The notes under the pieces are model-generated. The model did no database searches. It was not told the DNA's origin and saw only the letters and a list, made by a program, of their open reading frames with translations. A stretch of 64,000 nucleotides of DNA, from positions 70,670 to 134,669 of the forward strand of contig DATGLD010000041.1 in NCBI GenBank assembly GCA_035294305.1. The letters run 5' to 3'. Source of the stretch: DASRBN01 sp035294305 (GTDB lineage Bacteria > Chloroflexota > Ktedonobacteria > Ktedonobacterales > Ktedonobacteraceae). A program made the translations under genes and the position numbers. This document shows positions 52,638 to 60,778 of the stretch, piece by piece. How positions within the stretch are numbered: position 1 is the first letter of the stretch; each line of letters opens with the position of its first letter.

Positions 52638-53276
52638 CTAAAGTGTAACGCGTCCCGTTAATGCGGCCTCCTCTTCCCAGGCCGGTGGACGGTATGTGAA
52701 CTCCGTTGCCGGCCCCAGATGCTCGCTTGCAGCGATGATACGCAGCGCATGTATGGTGTTGCGCGCGATAAAATCTGGGCGGCGCGCCAGACTTGCGGGT
52801 GGTTTTTCGGTTCCTAGATCAACCAGAACAGTGCGACAGCCTGCCCGGTTTCCCGCCTCGATATCATCAAGAATATCGCCCACAAACCACGAATGCGGCA
52901 GATTCAAGGCCAGGTCTCTGGCGGCTCGCAACAACATCCCCGGTTGCGGCTTGCGGCAATCACATGCGATGGCCAGCTCCGGGATGATACCCTCTGGATG
53001 ATGTGGGCAATAATAGATGGCATCGAGATGAACACCTGACTTCGCCAGTTCCCTTGCCAGGTATGTATGCATGCATCGCAGATCGTCCTCGGTGAAATAC
53101 CCGCGCGCAATGCCTGCTTGATTTGTTATCACTACCAGCCGGAAACCAGCTTGCTGGAGCGTTTTCAGGGCTTCCCCCACACCATCATAAAGGCACAGTT
53201 CCTCAGGTCTGGATGGATAGTGACGAGGGTAGACCAGCGTTCCATCACGATCGAGAAAGAGAGCCGGTCGCCTCAT
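52638..53276 (-). CDS. gmhB: D-glycero-D-manno-heptose-1,7-bisphosphate 7-phosphatase (HAD family)
   Basis: A 212-residue HAD-IIIA phosphatase: nucleophile D9 and D11 in FLDRDGTLVY, the TNQAG motif, the zinc-binding CPHHPEG...CDCRKP set, and GDILDDIEAG for Mg. The family removes the 7-phosphate of heptose 1,7-bisphosphate in ADP-heptose (or GDP-heptose) synthesis. The start overlaps the gmhA stop by ATGA. Confidence 0.88.
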   Translation of the reverse strand: MRRPALFLDRDGTLVYPRHYPSRPEELCLYDGVGEALKTLQQAGFRLVVITNQAGIARGYFTEDDLRCMHTYLARELAKSGVHLDAIYYCPHHPEGIIPELAIACDCRKPQPGMLLRAARDLALNLPHSWFVGDILDDIEAGNRAGCRTVLVDLGTEKPPASLARRPDFIARNTIHALRIIAASEHLGPATEFTYRPPAWEEEAALTGRVTL

Positions 53277-53971
53277 ATGCCCTCTTGTTCCAACCGGAAA
53301 CGATCCTCGCCCAAGGCTGGCGCCTGCCATTTCGCGAGTTCAGTTTCGGTAATATCGCAGAGAATATGTGTCGCCATCATGTGCAATTCCTGAGCTACGG
53401 CAGCATCGACGACCGGAACGCGCAACGTGACATCGGCAATTTGCTCCAGGCGGCTGGAACGATCACCGGTGAGCGCTACTACGCCCATCAGGCATCGCTG
53501 CGCCTCAAGCGCGGCTTGCACAAGATTTTCGGATTCGCCGCTGGTGCTGTAAAGCAGCAGCAGATCGCCCGGCAGACCGAATCCTCGTACCTGGCGCGCA
53601 AAGACTTCAGCATAGCCGTAATCATTGGCCACAGCAGTAAGGATAGAAGTATCAGTGGTAAGAGACAGGACCGCATAGGGTAGACGTTCGCGCTTAAATC
53701 GGCCCACCAGTTCCGCGGCAAAATGCTGCGCCTCAGCAGCGCTCCCCCCATTCCCTGCAACAAGCACTTTATGTCCGGCGCGTAAGGCCTCAACCAGTAG
53801 TTTCGCAATCTGCGCTAATGCTTGCGCCCGTGTTGCGAACTGCCGCAGCGCGTCATCCAATACGCTGCGACGAAGAGCAAGTACATCTAGAACAACACCA
53901 AGATAGTCTATCTCCGTCGTTACCGGCTGATCTGCGCGCGCCTGGACCGCCCATTCCTTATGACTTAACAT
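53273..53971 (-). CDS. gmhA: Sedoheptulose 7-phosphate isomerase
   Basis: A 232-residue SIS-domain isomerase. It has AGNGGSAAEAQHFAAELVGRFK, TSGESENLV and the active-site HMMATHILCD region near residue 205. GmhA converts sedoheptulose 7-phosphate to heptose 7-phosphate. It is longer than usual (about 195) because of a 25-residue N-terminal extension; the ribosome site before 53971 is weak, so the start may lie inside. First gene of the reverse operon of eight sugar genes. Confidence 0.88.
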   Translation of the reverse strand: MLSHKEWAVQARADQPVTTEIDYLGVVLDVLALRRSVLDDALRQFATRAQALAQIAKLLVEALRAGHKVLVAGNGGSAAEAQHFAAELVGRFKRERLPYAVLSLTTDTSILTAVANDYGYAEVFARQVRGFGLPGDLLLLYSTSGESENLVQAALEAQRCLMGVVALTGDRSSRLEQIADVTLRVPVVDAAVAQELHMMATHILCDITETELAKWQAPALGEDRFRLEQEGI

Positions 53972-54318
53972 CTATCGCAATTCTCAACTCTATGTAACTG
54001 CATCAATTAATTATCATCTCCTGGCAAATAGTAACTGTTTTCTGTTACCGTATTTGATGAAGCTCGCTTCTCTTTTCACTTCTCCTACTAATAATAACTG
54101 TAACCTGGCGATTCAACAAGTCAGCAGTAAAAACTCTAAGTTGTCTTTCAGCTAAAACTAACATTTTTTAACTTCTGCTAGCGAGCAGCTTTAACCACGT
54201 GGTGAAAATGGCTTTGCTCAGCCTGTCCTTTAAAATGATTAGAAAGCCTCACCATAAGCCTCTATCGTGTATACTACAACTGTTTTAGAGGAACCTGTAG
54301 CATCTTGAAAGGAATACC
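53972..54318. other. Divergent intergenic region between gmhA and the MazG-like gene
   Basis: AT-rich, with no gene. It must hold the promoter of the heptose operon on the reverse strand and that of the MazG-like gene on the forward strand; a TATACT near 54270 is a possible -10 for the latter but no matching -35 is visible. Confidence 0.45.
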
Positions 54319-54639
54319 ATGGCATCGTTACCTGAACATCCAACATTGAAAGACTTGCAAACATATATGGACGCCGTCTGCCAGGAACGAGGTTGGACGA
54401 AGGATAGCTGGTCGGAAAAGTTCTTGCTCTTCAGCGAAGAAGTCGGTGAGCTCGCCAAAGCCATGCGCAAAGCAAGGGGTCTGTACCAGGAGAAAGCAAA
54501 ACAGAGACAGATCGAACTGGCCGAAGAGTTTGCCGATGTACTCAGCTATCTTCTTGACCTGGCTAACTATTTCCAGGTCGATCTGGAGCAGGCATTCCGT
54601 GAGAAAGAGGCGATGAATGAGAAAAGAATCTGGGAATAA
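54319..54639 (+). CDS. MazG-like nucleotide pyrophosphohydrolase
   Basis: A 106-residue all-alpha protein with the MazG metal-binding pattern: SEEVGELAKAM (EExxE-type) and ELAEEFADVLSYLLDLA (ExxD). The family removes pyrophosphate from non-canonical or excess dNTPs. AAAGGA lies 5 nt before the ATG. Single gene. Confidence 0.85.
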   Translation: MASLPEHPTLKDLQTYMDAVCQERGWTKDSWSEKFLLFSEEVGELAKAMRKARGLYQEKAKQRQIELAEEFADVLSYLLDLANYFQVDLEQAFREKEAMNEKRIWE

Positions 54640-54662
54640 TATTACATGAAGAAGATCCTCTC

Positions 54663-54750
54663 GCATGTCATTCTGAGCATAGCGAAGAATCTCTGGTGAG
54701 CGGGTTCGACCGGAGGCCCCAGATTCTTCGCTATGCTCAGAATGACGTGC
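54663..54750. repeat. Inverted repeat of the GCATGTCATTCTGAGC type
   Basis: Arms 54663-54692 and 54721-54750 are complementary over 30 nt with one mismatch, around a 28-nt loop. It lies 24 nt after the MazG-like gene and may serve as its terminator. The half-site resembles a short repeat widespread in bacterial genomes. Confidence 0.7.
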
Positions 54751-54834
54751 CCGGCCACTTTTTAATAATCATAACATGTTCATCGTCATCTTCAACGACG
54801 ATTTCTTTTGCGGAAGGTACCCAATCTCCTAACC

Positions 54835-55950
54835 ATGAAAACTTCGACCGACATACTGATTGTGGGAGGCGGTGTGATAGGCTGCGGCATTGCTTATTAT
54901 CTTTGCAAAGCAGGTGCGGAGGTTATGGTGGTTGATGCAGGCGAGATCGGCGCTGAGGCTTCGGGCGCCGCAGCTGGATTGCTGGCCCCGCTGGGACCAC
55001 TTTCGGGTTCCGGCCCGTTCGCTGATCTCTTACTCGCAGGTTTTGAGCTGTTTCCATCACTTGTTGCCGAACTTGAAGAGGCCACAGGTATCGAACTGGA
55101 ATATGAGCAAACGGGCGCGCTACGCGTTGTGCGCGATGCGAAGCGTGTTCCCAACCTGCGCAAACGCTTGAAAGCATGGCAACCGCTCGGCTTGCAAACA
55201 TACTGGCTAAACGGCGAAGAAAGCCGTCAACGCGAACCATTGTTAACGCCAGAGATCACTGGCGCTGTCTATGCGCCGGAGGAGTCACAAATACTGGCAC
55301 CGCGGGTAGTGCAGGCATACGCGCGAACAGCGGCAAACCAGGGCACAACATTTCTTACTTCTACACAGGTCACAGGTATTACCAAGCATAAAACAAGGGT
55401 GACAGGCGTACAAACCTCCGGCGGAGCACCGATTAACTGCAATCACCTGGTGATCGCGGCAGGGGCATGGTCTGCTCGTTGCAGTGAGTGGCTCAATATC
55501 TCATTGCCGGTCAGCCCGCAACGCGGCCAGATGCTCACGCTCCGCCAAACGTCTCCTCCACTGCGCCATATCGTCTTTGGAGAGGCGGTTTATCTCGCGC
55601 CCAGGAAAGATGGAACCATCATCGTAGGCGCCACCAAAGATCAGGCAGGCTTTGACAGGCATCTTACGGCAGGAGGAGTGAGATGGCTGCTCGATACGGC
55701 AATGCGCCTTATTCCCTCGCTCGAGTACAGCGCAATTGAACGCTTATGGACAGGGCTACGACCCAAGACGCCAGATCAGCGGCCCATTCTCGGCCCGGCG
55801 CCCGGCTGGGAAAACGTCACCCTCGCCACCGGTCACGGCAGTGTGGGCATTTTGCTTAGCGCGATTACAGGGCAGGCTATCGCTGAACTGGTAACGACGG
55901 GGCGGACACCGGAAATCGTGAGCTGGTTTTCGGCGGAACGGTTCAAATAA
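54835..55950 (+). CDS. thiO: Glycine oxidase ThiO-like FAD-dependent amine oxidase
   Basis: A 371-residue DAO-family flavoprotein. The FAD motif is DILIVGGGVIGCGIAYYL near the N-terminus, with AAGAWS in the middle and the closing VTLATGHGSVGILLS followed by TGQAIAEL. ThiO oxidises glycine to iminoacetate for the thiazole of thiamine. No other thiamine genes are next to it, so related D-amino-acid or sarcosine oxidase activity is possible. The ATG at 54835 begins the fold directly; the ribosome site is poor, and a TTG at 54808 would add 9 residues. Confidence 0.8.
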   Translation: MKTSTDILIVGGGVIGCGIAYYLCKAGAEVMVVDAGEIGAEASGAAAGLLAPLGPLSGSGPFADLLLAGFELFPSLVAELEEATGIELEYEQTGALRVVRDAKRVPNLRKRLKAWQPLGLQTYWLNGEESRQREPLLTPEITGAVYAPEESQILAPRVVQAYARTAANQGTTFLTSTQVTGITKHKTRVTGVQTSGGAPINCNHLVIAAGAWSARCSEWLNISLPVSPQRGQMLTLRQTSPPLRHIVFGEAVYLAPRKDGTIIVGATKDQAGFDRHLTAGGVRWLLDTAMRLIPSLEYSAIERLWTGLRPKTPDQRPILGPAPGWENVTLATGHGSVGILLSAITGQAIAELVTTGRTPEIVSWFSAERFK

Positions 55951-56064
55951 AATAATAAAATATTTGGAAGAGAAACTCTTTAATACATGTGGTATGATAG
56001 TCAAGAATATTTCGCAACCACGCAGTTAACGAGTTAGCTACTCTTAGCTAGAGGGAAAAACCTT

Positions 56065-56505
56065 GTGATAGAAGAACAGAAGGCGACTCGACCTGCCACC
56101 ACGAACCAGACGATAGAACAGGCTCTCAACCAGCTGGTGAGCGCGGCAAAGGCAGATGCTGTTTTTGGCCAGCCGGTGGAGCGCGGAAATGCCACCGTTA
56201 TCCCCTGCTCCGAAGTTTCGGTCGGTATGGGCCTGGGTTCGGGCAGTGGACCAATCGATGAAAAGGGAAATTCGATGGGCGGAGGATATGGGATGGGGGG
56301 AGGCGCAAATGGGCGGCCAATCGCGGCTATCATCATAACCGGCGAAGACGTCAGGGTAGAGCCTATCATGGATATGACGAAGGTCGTGCTGGCCGCGCTC
56401 TCGACCGGGGCATTCATGCTTTTCTGGCTGGGCCGACTCAGTCGCGTCGACAGCTCCGGTAAAAGGGCATCTTTGAAACAGTTCAGAAAGGCTATCGGGG
56501 GATAG
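56065..56505 (+). CDS. GerW/YtfJ family sporulation protein with membrane tail
   Basis: A 146-residue protein. Residues 15-110 show the GerW pattern: VFGQPVERGNATVIPCSEVSVGMG followed by a glycine-rich middle and RPIAAIIITGEDVRVEPI. A C-terminal hydrophobic helix (about 105-123) with a basic tail is added. GerW proteins are linked to spore germination in Firmicutes. GTG start at 56065 with GAGGG 9 nt upstream. It lies 72 nt ahead of the signal peptidase gene, likely the same transcript. Confidence 0.78.
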   Translation: MIEEQKATRPATTNQTIEQALNQLVSAAKADAVFGQPVERGNATVIPCSEVSVGMGLGSGSGPIDEKGNSMGGGYGMGGGANGRPIAAIIITGEDVRVEPIMDMTKVVLAALSTGAFMLFWLGRLSRVDSSGKRASLKQFRKAIGG

Positions 56506-56577
56506 TCTTTCGTTCACGCAAACTCAGTCGAATACTGAACATGTACCCGTATTTCGTGAAAGAAGAGGTTCAAATTC

Positions 56578-57252
56578 ATGAGTTCATCAGAGAACAGCTT
56601 GCCGGGAAAAAGCACAGAGCAGGCAGACGATAGCCAGCCCCAGCAGAGCGCAAAGCCGGTAGACGATAACCAGCCTCAGCAAAAAACAGAAACGAAGGCT
56701 CCGGCAAAGAAAAGTTCATCGAGCTTCTCACGAGAAATCCTCGAAACTGTCGCGCTGACGGTGCTGATCTTCCTCGCCATTCGCTTTACCGTGCAGAATT
56801 TTCAAGTCGATGGACCCAGCATGCGGCCAGGCCTGCACACCGGTGAATATGTGCTGGTGAACAAACTGGCCTATACCTTCCACCAACCAGCGCGAGGCGA
56901 TGTGATCGTCTTTGAACTGCCAGGGGATCCCAGCGAAAACCTGATCAAGCGCGTTATCGGTTTGCCCGGGGATAAACTGGTGATTACTCCAAACTCTGTG
57001 ACGATAAACGGTGTGACGATCAATGAGCCGTATATCAGCGCGCCCAACGGCCTTCCAGCAGAAACCGTGACCGTTCCGGCCAATGAATACTTCGTCATGG
57101 GAGATAATCGTCCTGTTAGCGACGACTCACGTGACTGGGGCTTCTTACCGCGAGATGACATCATCGGTGAGGCAGTGATGGTGTACTGGCCGATCAGCGA
57201 TTGGGAGTCCATTAACACTTACTCGTCAGTTTATGCCCACGTGAAACCATAG
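56578..57252 (+). CDS. lepB: Signal peptidase I
   Basis: A 224-residue type I signal peptidase: a 47-residue Gln/Lys-rich cytoplasmic tail, one membrane helix (about 53-72), catalytic Ser81 in DGPSMRPGL and Lys124 in LIKRVIGLPGD, plus the GDNRPVSDDSRDWG motif. It cuts signal peptides from exported proteins on the outer face. AGAGG 9 nt before the ATG. Confidence 0.93.
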   Translation: MSSSENSLPGKSTEQADDSQPQQSAKPVDDNQPQQKTETKAPAKKSSSSFSREILETVALTVLIFLAIRFTVQNFQVDGPSMRPGLHTGEYVLVNKLAYTFHQPARGDVIVFELPGDPSENLIKRVIGLPGDKLVITPNSVTINGVTINEPYISAPNGLPAETVTVPANEYFVMGDNRPVSDDSRDWGFLPRDDIIGEAVMVYWPISDWESINTYSSVYAHVKP

Positions 57253-57455
57253 CTCCGAATTGTAGGGGCCAGATTATCGAATTTCATGTATGCATCTGAC
57301 TATCCCGGGCTGATCAAGCGGCCCTGGGCCGATTCATCGGCCCCTACGGCTCCGCCGTGGGACTGATTCATCGGCCGCTTGCCGGACTATTTTGTTAAAT
57401 ATATGCTCCGGCTGCTAACACTGCTAAAGAATAACTAGAGCGAGCTCGTAACATC
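57253..57455. repeat. Dispersed GGCCGATTCATCGGCC-type repeats
   Basis: After lepB comes a stretch with GTAGGGGCC..., CGGGCTGATCAAGCGGCC and two copies of GATTCATCGGCC, one followed by CCTACGG. These form short stems (GGCCGAT...ATCGGCC) and look like further repeat debris. No gene. Confidence 0.5.
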
Positions 57456-57582
57456 CTGACATCCACTCATAACTCGGGGTGCAGGGGTTTCACCCCTGCC
57501 GGGGTGCGGGGTGTCCCCGCTTGCTTCCCCTCCCGTCCTGACGGGCCGGAGGCCCGCTGCAAGAATTATGAGTGGATGGCAG
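57456..57582. mobile_element. MITE-like element, copy 2
   Basis: 127 bp, nearly identical to the other copies. Perfect 7-bp flanking direct repeat TAACATC (57449-57455 and 57583-57589). Confidence 0.85.
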
Positions 57583-57592
57583 TAACATCCCC

Positions 57593-57621
57593 TTGACATC
57601 TGCCTGTCTCTCTGTTACACT
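57593..57621 (+). promoter_or_regulatory. Sigma70-type promoter of azlCD
   Basis: TTGACA (57593-57598), 17-nt spacer, TACACT (57616-57621): a near-consensus promoter that begins 10 nt beyond the MITE copy. The transcript would have a 180-nt leader before azlC. Confidence 0.7.
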
Positions 57622-57629
57622 ACATATAA

Positions 57630-57807
57630 CCCTCAAAATAATCTTTTATAGGTTAGTCTGTGAATGGGTTATGAAGATTGGCTCTCAGGTAATGGCCTGA
57701 TTGGTTGACCAATTCTTTTCGAGAGCGATGTTACTCTTCAGAAAGAAGCCGGGTTCCAGAGTCTAGTTTTGTCAAAATGAGCAGGGAGAGTTTGAGAGTT
57801 CGAGCTT
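57630..57807 (+). promoter_or_regulatory. Structured leader of azlCD
   Basis: Between promoter and azlC lies a leader with a stem GCTCTC (57681-57686)/GAGAGC (57721-57726) that encloses the hairpin ATTGGT-TG-ACCAAT (57700-57713). No T-box motif or terminator is seen. It may be a regulatory leader of unknown kind. Confidence 0.35.
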
Positions 57808-58545
57808 ATGGAGAAGGTTAACTCGATTGAAAACGCAACGGCAGGGGGCAAAGATAGAGCGATTACATTCACCCTGGTGGGTGCATTGCTCGGTGCGCGG
57901 CGTACTATTCCTGTCGCTATCGGCGTCTTTGCGGTTGGACTGGTTTTTGGAGTGCTGGCGCGGCAGGCGCATCTGACGATGCTGGAATCGTTTTTGATGA
58001 GCGGGCTGGTTTTCGCGGGGGCATCCCAATTTGTAGCATTGTCCCTGTGGGTCACGGTACCTTTGCCTGTGATAGCGATCATTCTCACTACACTGGTAGT
58101 CAACCTGCGTCACTTGCTGATGGGGGCCTCGCTGCGTCCATGGTTTTCTCGCCTCTCTCCCTTGAAAGCTTATGCATCCGTCTTTTTCATGGTTGATGAG
58201 AGCTGGGCAATGTCAATGAGCGATTTTGGGGCGGGTGGCTGTGATATGGCCTTTCTGCCCGGCAGCGGCGTGATTCTCTTTGTTGCCTGGGTCAGTTCGA
58301 CGATTATCGGGCATACCCTTGGATCTTCTATCCAGGACCCGGCACAATGGGGATTGGATTTCGCTTTCACCGCTGTTTTCCTGGCATTGCTTACGGGCAT
58401 GTGGAAAGGGAAATCCGATCTGCTTCTGTGGGTAGTTGCGGCAATTGGGGCAGTTGCGGCGGCTCACTGGCTGCCCGGCAAATGGTACATTCTCCTGGGT
58501 GGGTTGGCCGGCAGCATCACAGGAGCGTTGACGCATGCCAAATGA
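57808..58545 (+). CDS. azlC: AzlC-family branched-chain amino acid exporter, large subunit
   Basis: A 245-residue membrane protein with about seven helices and the AzlC features LVFGVLARQAHLT, SGLVFAGASQFVAL, NLRHLLMGASL and FFMVDESWAMS. With AzlD it exports branched-chain amino acids or analogues. Overlaps azlD by 11 nt. The ATG at 57808 has GAGAG 9 nt upstream. Confidence 0.88.
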   Translation: MEKVNSIENATAGGKDRAITFTLVGALLGARRTIPVAIGVFAVGLVFGVLARQAHLTMLESFLMSGLVFAGASQFVALSLWVTVPLPVIAIILTTLVVNLRHLLMGASLRPWFSRLSPLKAYASVFFMVDESWAMSMSDFGAGGCDMAFLPGSGVILFVAWVSSTIIGHTLGSSIQDPAQWGLDFAFTAVFLALLTGMWKGKSDLLLWVVAAIGAVAAAHWLPGKWYILLGGLAGSITGALTHAK

Positions 58546-58837
58546 TATGCTCGCAGTATTCACTATCCTTGGGATGGCCCTTGTCACCTATCTTACCAGG
58601 GCCGGTGGATTATGGTTGATGGGTTTTGTGACTCCCTCGCCACGAGTTGAGGCCTGGCTGCGACAGATTCCGGGCGCTGTGCTGGTAGCGATTGTTGCTC
58701 CAACTGTGCTCGCCAGCAGCATCGCGGAGACACTTGCCTCGGTGATCGCAGTGCTGGTGGCATGGCGCACAAAAAATGTGCTGGTGGCAATGATTGCCGG
58801 GGTAGCGATGGTGTGGATACTGCGGCACCTGCTCTAA
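58535..58837 (+). CDS. azlD: AzlD-family branched-chain amino acid exporter, small subunit
   Basis: A 100-residue protein with four short helices and the AzlD start MLAVFTILGMALVTYLTRAGG. Partner of AzlC. The overlap of 11 nt with azlC shows coupled translation. Confidence 0.87.
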   Translation: MPNDMLAVFTILGMALVTYLTRAGGLWLMGFVTPSPRVEAWLRQIPGAVLVAIVAPTVLASSIAETLASVIAVLVAWRTKNVLVAMIAGVAMVWILRHLL

Positions 58838-58860
58838 ACGAGCCTGCTCGCGGCGCATTG

Positions 58861-58866
58861 TATAAT
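58861..58866 (+). promoter_or_regulatory. -10 element for the S9 peptidase gene
   Basis: A perfect TATAAT at 58861-58866, 24 nt past azlD and 68 nt before the peptidase start. The -35 region is poor, so only the -10 is supported. Confidence 0.4.
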
Positions 58867-58933
58867 ACTCTCATACCAACAATTACGCCGAACTGAACTC
58901 TCTCAATGTAAAAAGAATGGGAGCTATTCACTC

Positions 58934-60760
58934 ATGACAAAACCTTCCCTTGACGAACTTGAAACCATAGTATCCTCTATGGCGAAGATTCGTCGCTGCA
59001 TATCGCCCAGTTTTTCGCCCGATGGGTCGCGCATTGCCTTCGTTTCTGACCTCAATGGTATACCGCAGGTCTGGACGGTAGCAACAGAGGGGGACTGGCT
59101 GGAACTGGTAACCGCGCTCGACGATCAAATCCAGAGTGTCTCGTGGTCGCCGGATGGCAACTGGCTGGCTTTTTCGCTTGCGCCCGGCGGCGGAATGAAC
59201 TCGCAGGTGTATCTCATCCACCCGGATGGCACTGGCTTGAGGTGCCTTACCGAGGGAGGCGAGGTGAATAACTGGCTTGGAACCTGGACACACGATGGTC
59301 GTCGGCTGGCCATTGCCTCGAATCGTCGCAGCGCTGATGCCATGGATGCTTATCTCGTCAATGTGCCGGATGGCGAGTTTCACCTGGTAGTTGAGAACAA
59401 AGGCATTGGCGAACTGACCGATATCAGCCGCGATGGGCAAAAAGCTGTCCTCTTCCGCATGCTTAACCGCAGCGACGATAACCTTTTTCTCATCGATCTC
59501 CAAAGCGGGGCAGAAGTGCTACTGACAGCTCACGAGGGACCAGGGCATTTCGGTGGTGGGTATTTTTCTCCCGATAGAAGGATTATTTATCTCTCTTCCA
59601 ACAAGGATCGCGAAATGATGGCTTTCGCGCGTATTAAATTGGGCGAGAATGGTCAACCGGGGGCAATCGAAGTTCTTGCGGGGCGAGAAGACGCCGAACT
59701 ACAAACTTTTGCCGTCAATGAGGCGGGAACGACGGCAGTCCTGGTATGGAACGTCGCGGGGCGTAACGAACTTGCTTTCATCGACCTTGCCACGCTCGAA
59801 ATCTCAAAAGGCCCCGCACTCCCAGTCGAGATCATCTTCGATATTACGTGGTCAAGGGATGGGCATTTCCTGGCATTGAGCGCATCAGGAGCCGCTGCGC
59901 CGCGGGATATCTGGGCGTTTGAACTTGCATCCGGTTGGTTGTGGCAGGTGACGCATAGTCCGCACGCCGGAGTAGTGTTGTCCGACATTGTGCGTCCTGA
60001 GCTGGTATATTTCCAGGCCCATGATCAGCTACAGCTCAGCGGCTGGCTCTATCGCCCCCCGCATTTTGCCGCTCCAGGGCCGATTGTACTCTACTTCCAC
60101 GGCGGCCCTGAAAGCCAGGAGCGGCCTTTTTTCAACTATTATCTCCAGGCGATACTTTCCCAGGGGATTGCTGTATTCGCGCCCAATGTGCGAGGTTCAT
60201 CCGGTTTCGGCAAAACATTTGTTAATCTTGATAATGGGCCGCTGCGCTTCAACGCCATTCGCGATATTCAAACCTGCGTCGAATATGTGATCCACGCAGG
60301 CATCGCGGACCCGAAGCGTATCGGCATCATGGGCGGCTCCTATGGCGGCTATATGACCATGGCGGGACTGACGGAGTATCCTGACCTCTTTGCGGCAGGG
60401 GCGAACCTCTTCGGTATCGTCAACTTCGAGACCTTCTTCGCGCAGAGCGTTCCCTGGATGGGCGCTGTCTCGAAGATCGAGTATGGCGACCCGGAGACGC
60501 AGGCTGATATGCTGCGCGAACTTTCTCCTATCCACAAGATCGACCGTGTGAAAGCACCGGCGATTGTGCTGCATGGCGCCAACGACACCAATGTTCCGGT
60601 CATTGAAGCGGAACAGGCGGTAGAGAGCCTGCGGAGGCGTGGCGTGCCGGTAGAGTACGTCCTTTTCCCAGACGAGGGACATGGCTTCAACAAAACGTCC
60701 AATCGCATTCGCGCGGCCGTGGCTATCACACGCTGGTTCGTACAATATCTGACGAGGTGA
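58934..60760 (+). CDS. S9-family (prolyl oligopeptidase-type) serine peptidase
   Basis: A 608-residue protein: an N-terminal beta-propeller with TolB/WD-like repeats (SFSPDGSRIAF, SWSPDGNWLAF, DITWSRDGHFLAL) up to about residue 350, and a C-terminal peptidase domain. The triad is Ser469 (GGSYGGY), Asp551 (HGANDTNVP) and His583 (DEGHGF). It should cut short peptides or acyl-peptides in the cytoplasm; no signal peptide. GGGAG lies 9 nt before the ATG. Converges with the DsbA-like gene. Confidence 0.9.
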   Translation: MTKPSLDELETIVSSMAKIRRCISPSFSPDGSRIAFVSDLNGIPQVWTVATEGDWLELVTALDDQIQSVSWSPDGNWLAFSLAPGGGMNSQVYLIHPDGTGLRCLTEGGEVNNWLGTWTHDGRRLAIASNRRSADAMDAYLVNVPDGEFHLVVENKGIGELTDISRDGQKAVLFRMLNRSDDNLFLIDLQSGAEVLLTAHEGPGHFGGGYFSPDRRIIYLSSNKDREMMAFARIKLGENGQPGAIEVLAGREDAELQTFAVNEAGTTAVLVWNVAGRNELAFIDLATLEISKGPALPVEIIFDITWSRDGHFLALSASGAAAPRDIWAFELASGWLWQVTHSPHAGVVLSDIVRPELVYFQAHDQLQLSGWLYRPPHFAAPGPIVLYFHGGPESQERPFFNYYLQAILSQGIAVFAPNVRGSSGFGKTFVNLDNGPLRFNAIRDIQTCVEYVIHAGIADPKRIGIMGGSYGGYMTMAGLTEYPDLFAAGANLFGIVNFETFFAQSVPWMGAVSKIEYGDPETQADMLRELSPIHKIDRVKAPAIVLHGANDTNVPVIEAEQAVESLRRRGVPVEYVLFPDEGHGFNKTSNRIRAAVAITRWFVQYLTR

Positions 60761-60778
60761 ATGCCTGGTGTATTCACC

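Noticed and set aside
57630..57807. T-box or other known riboswitch before azlCD
   Set aside because: The conserved T-box sequence and an intrinsic terminator are absent; only local stems are seen.
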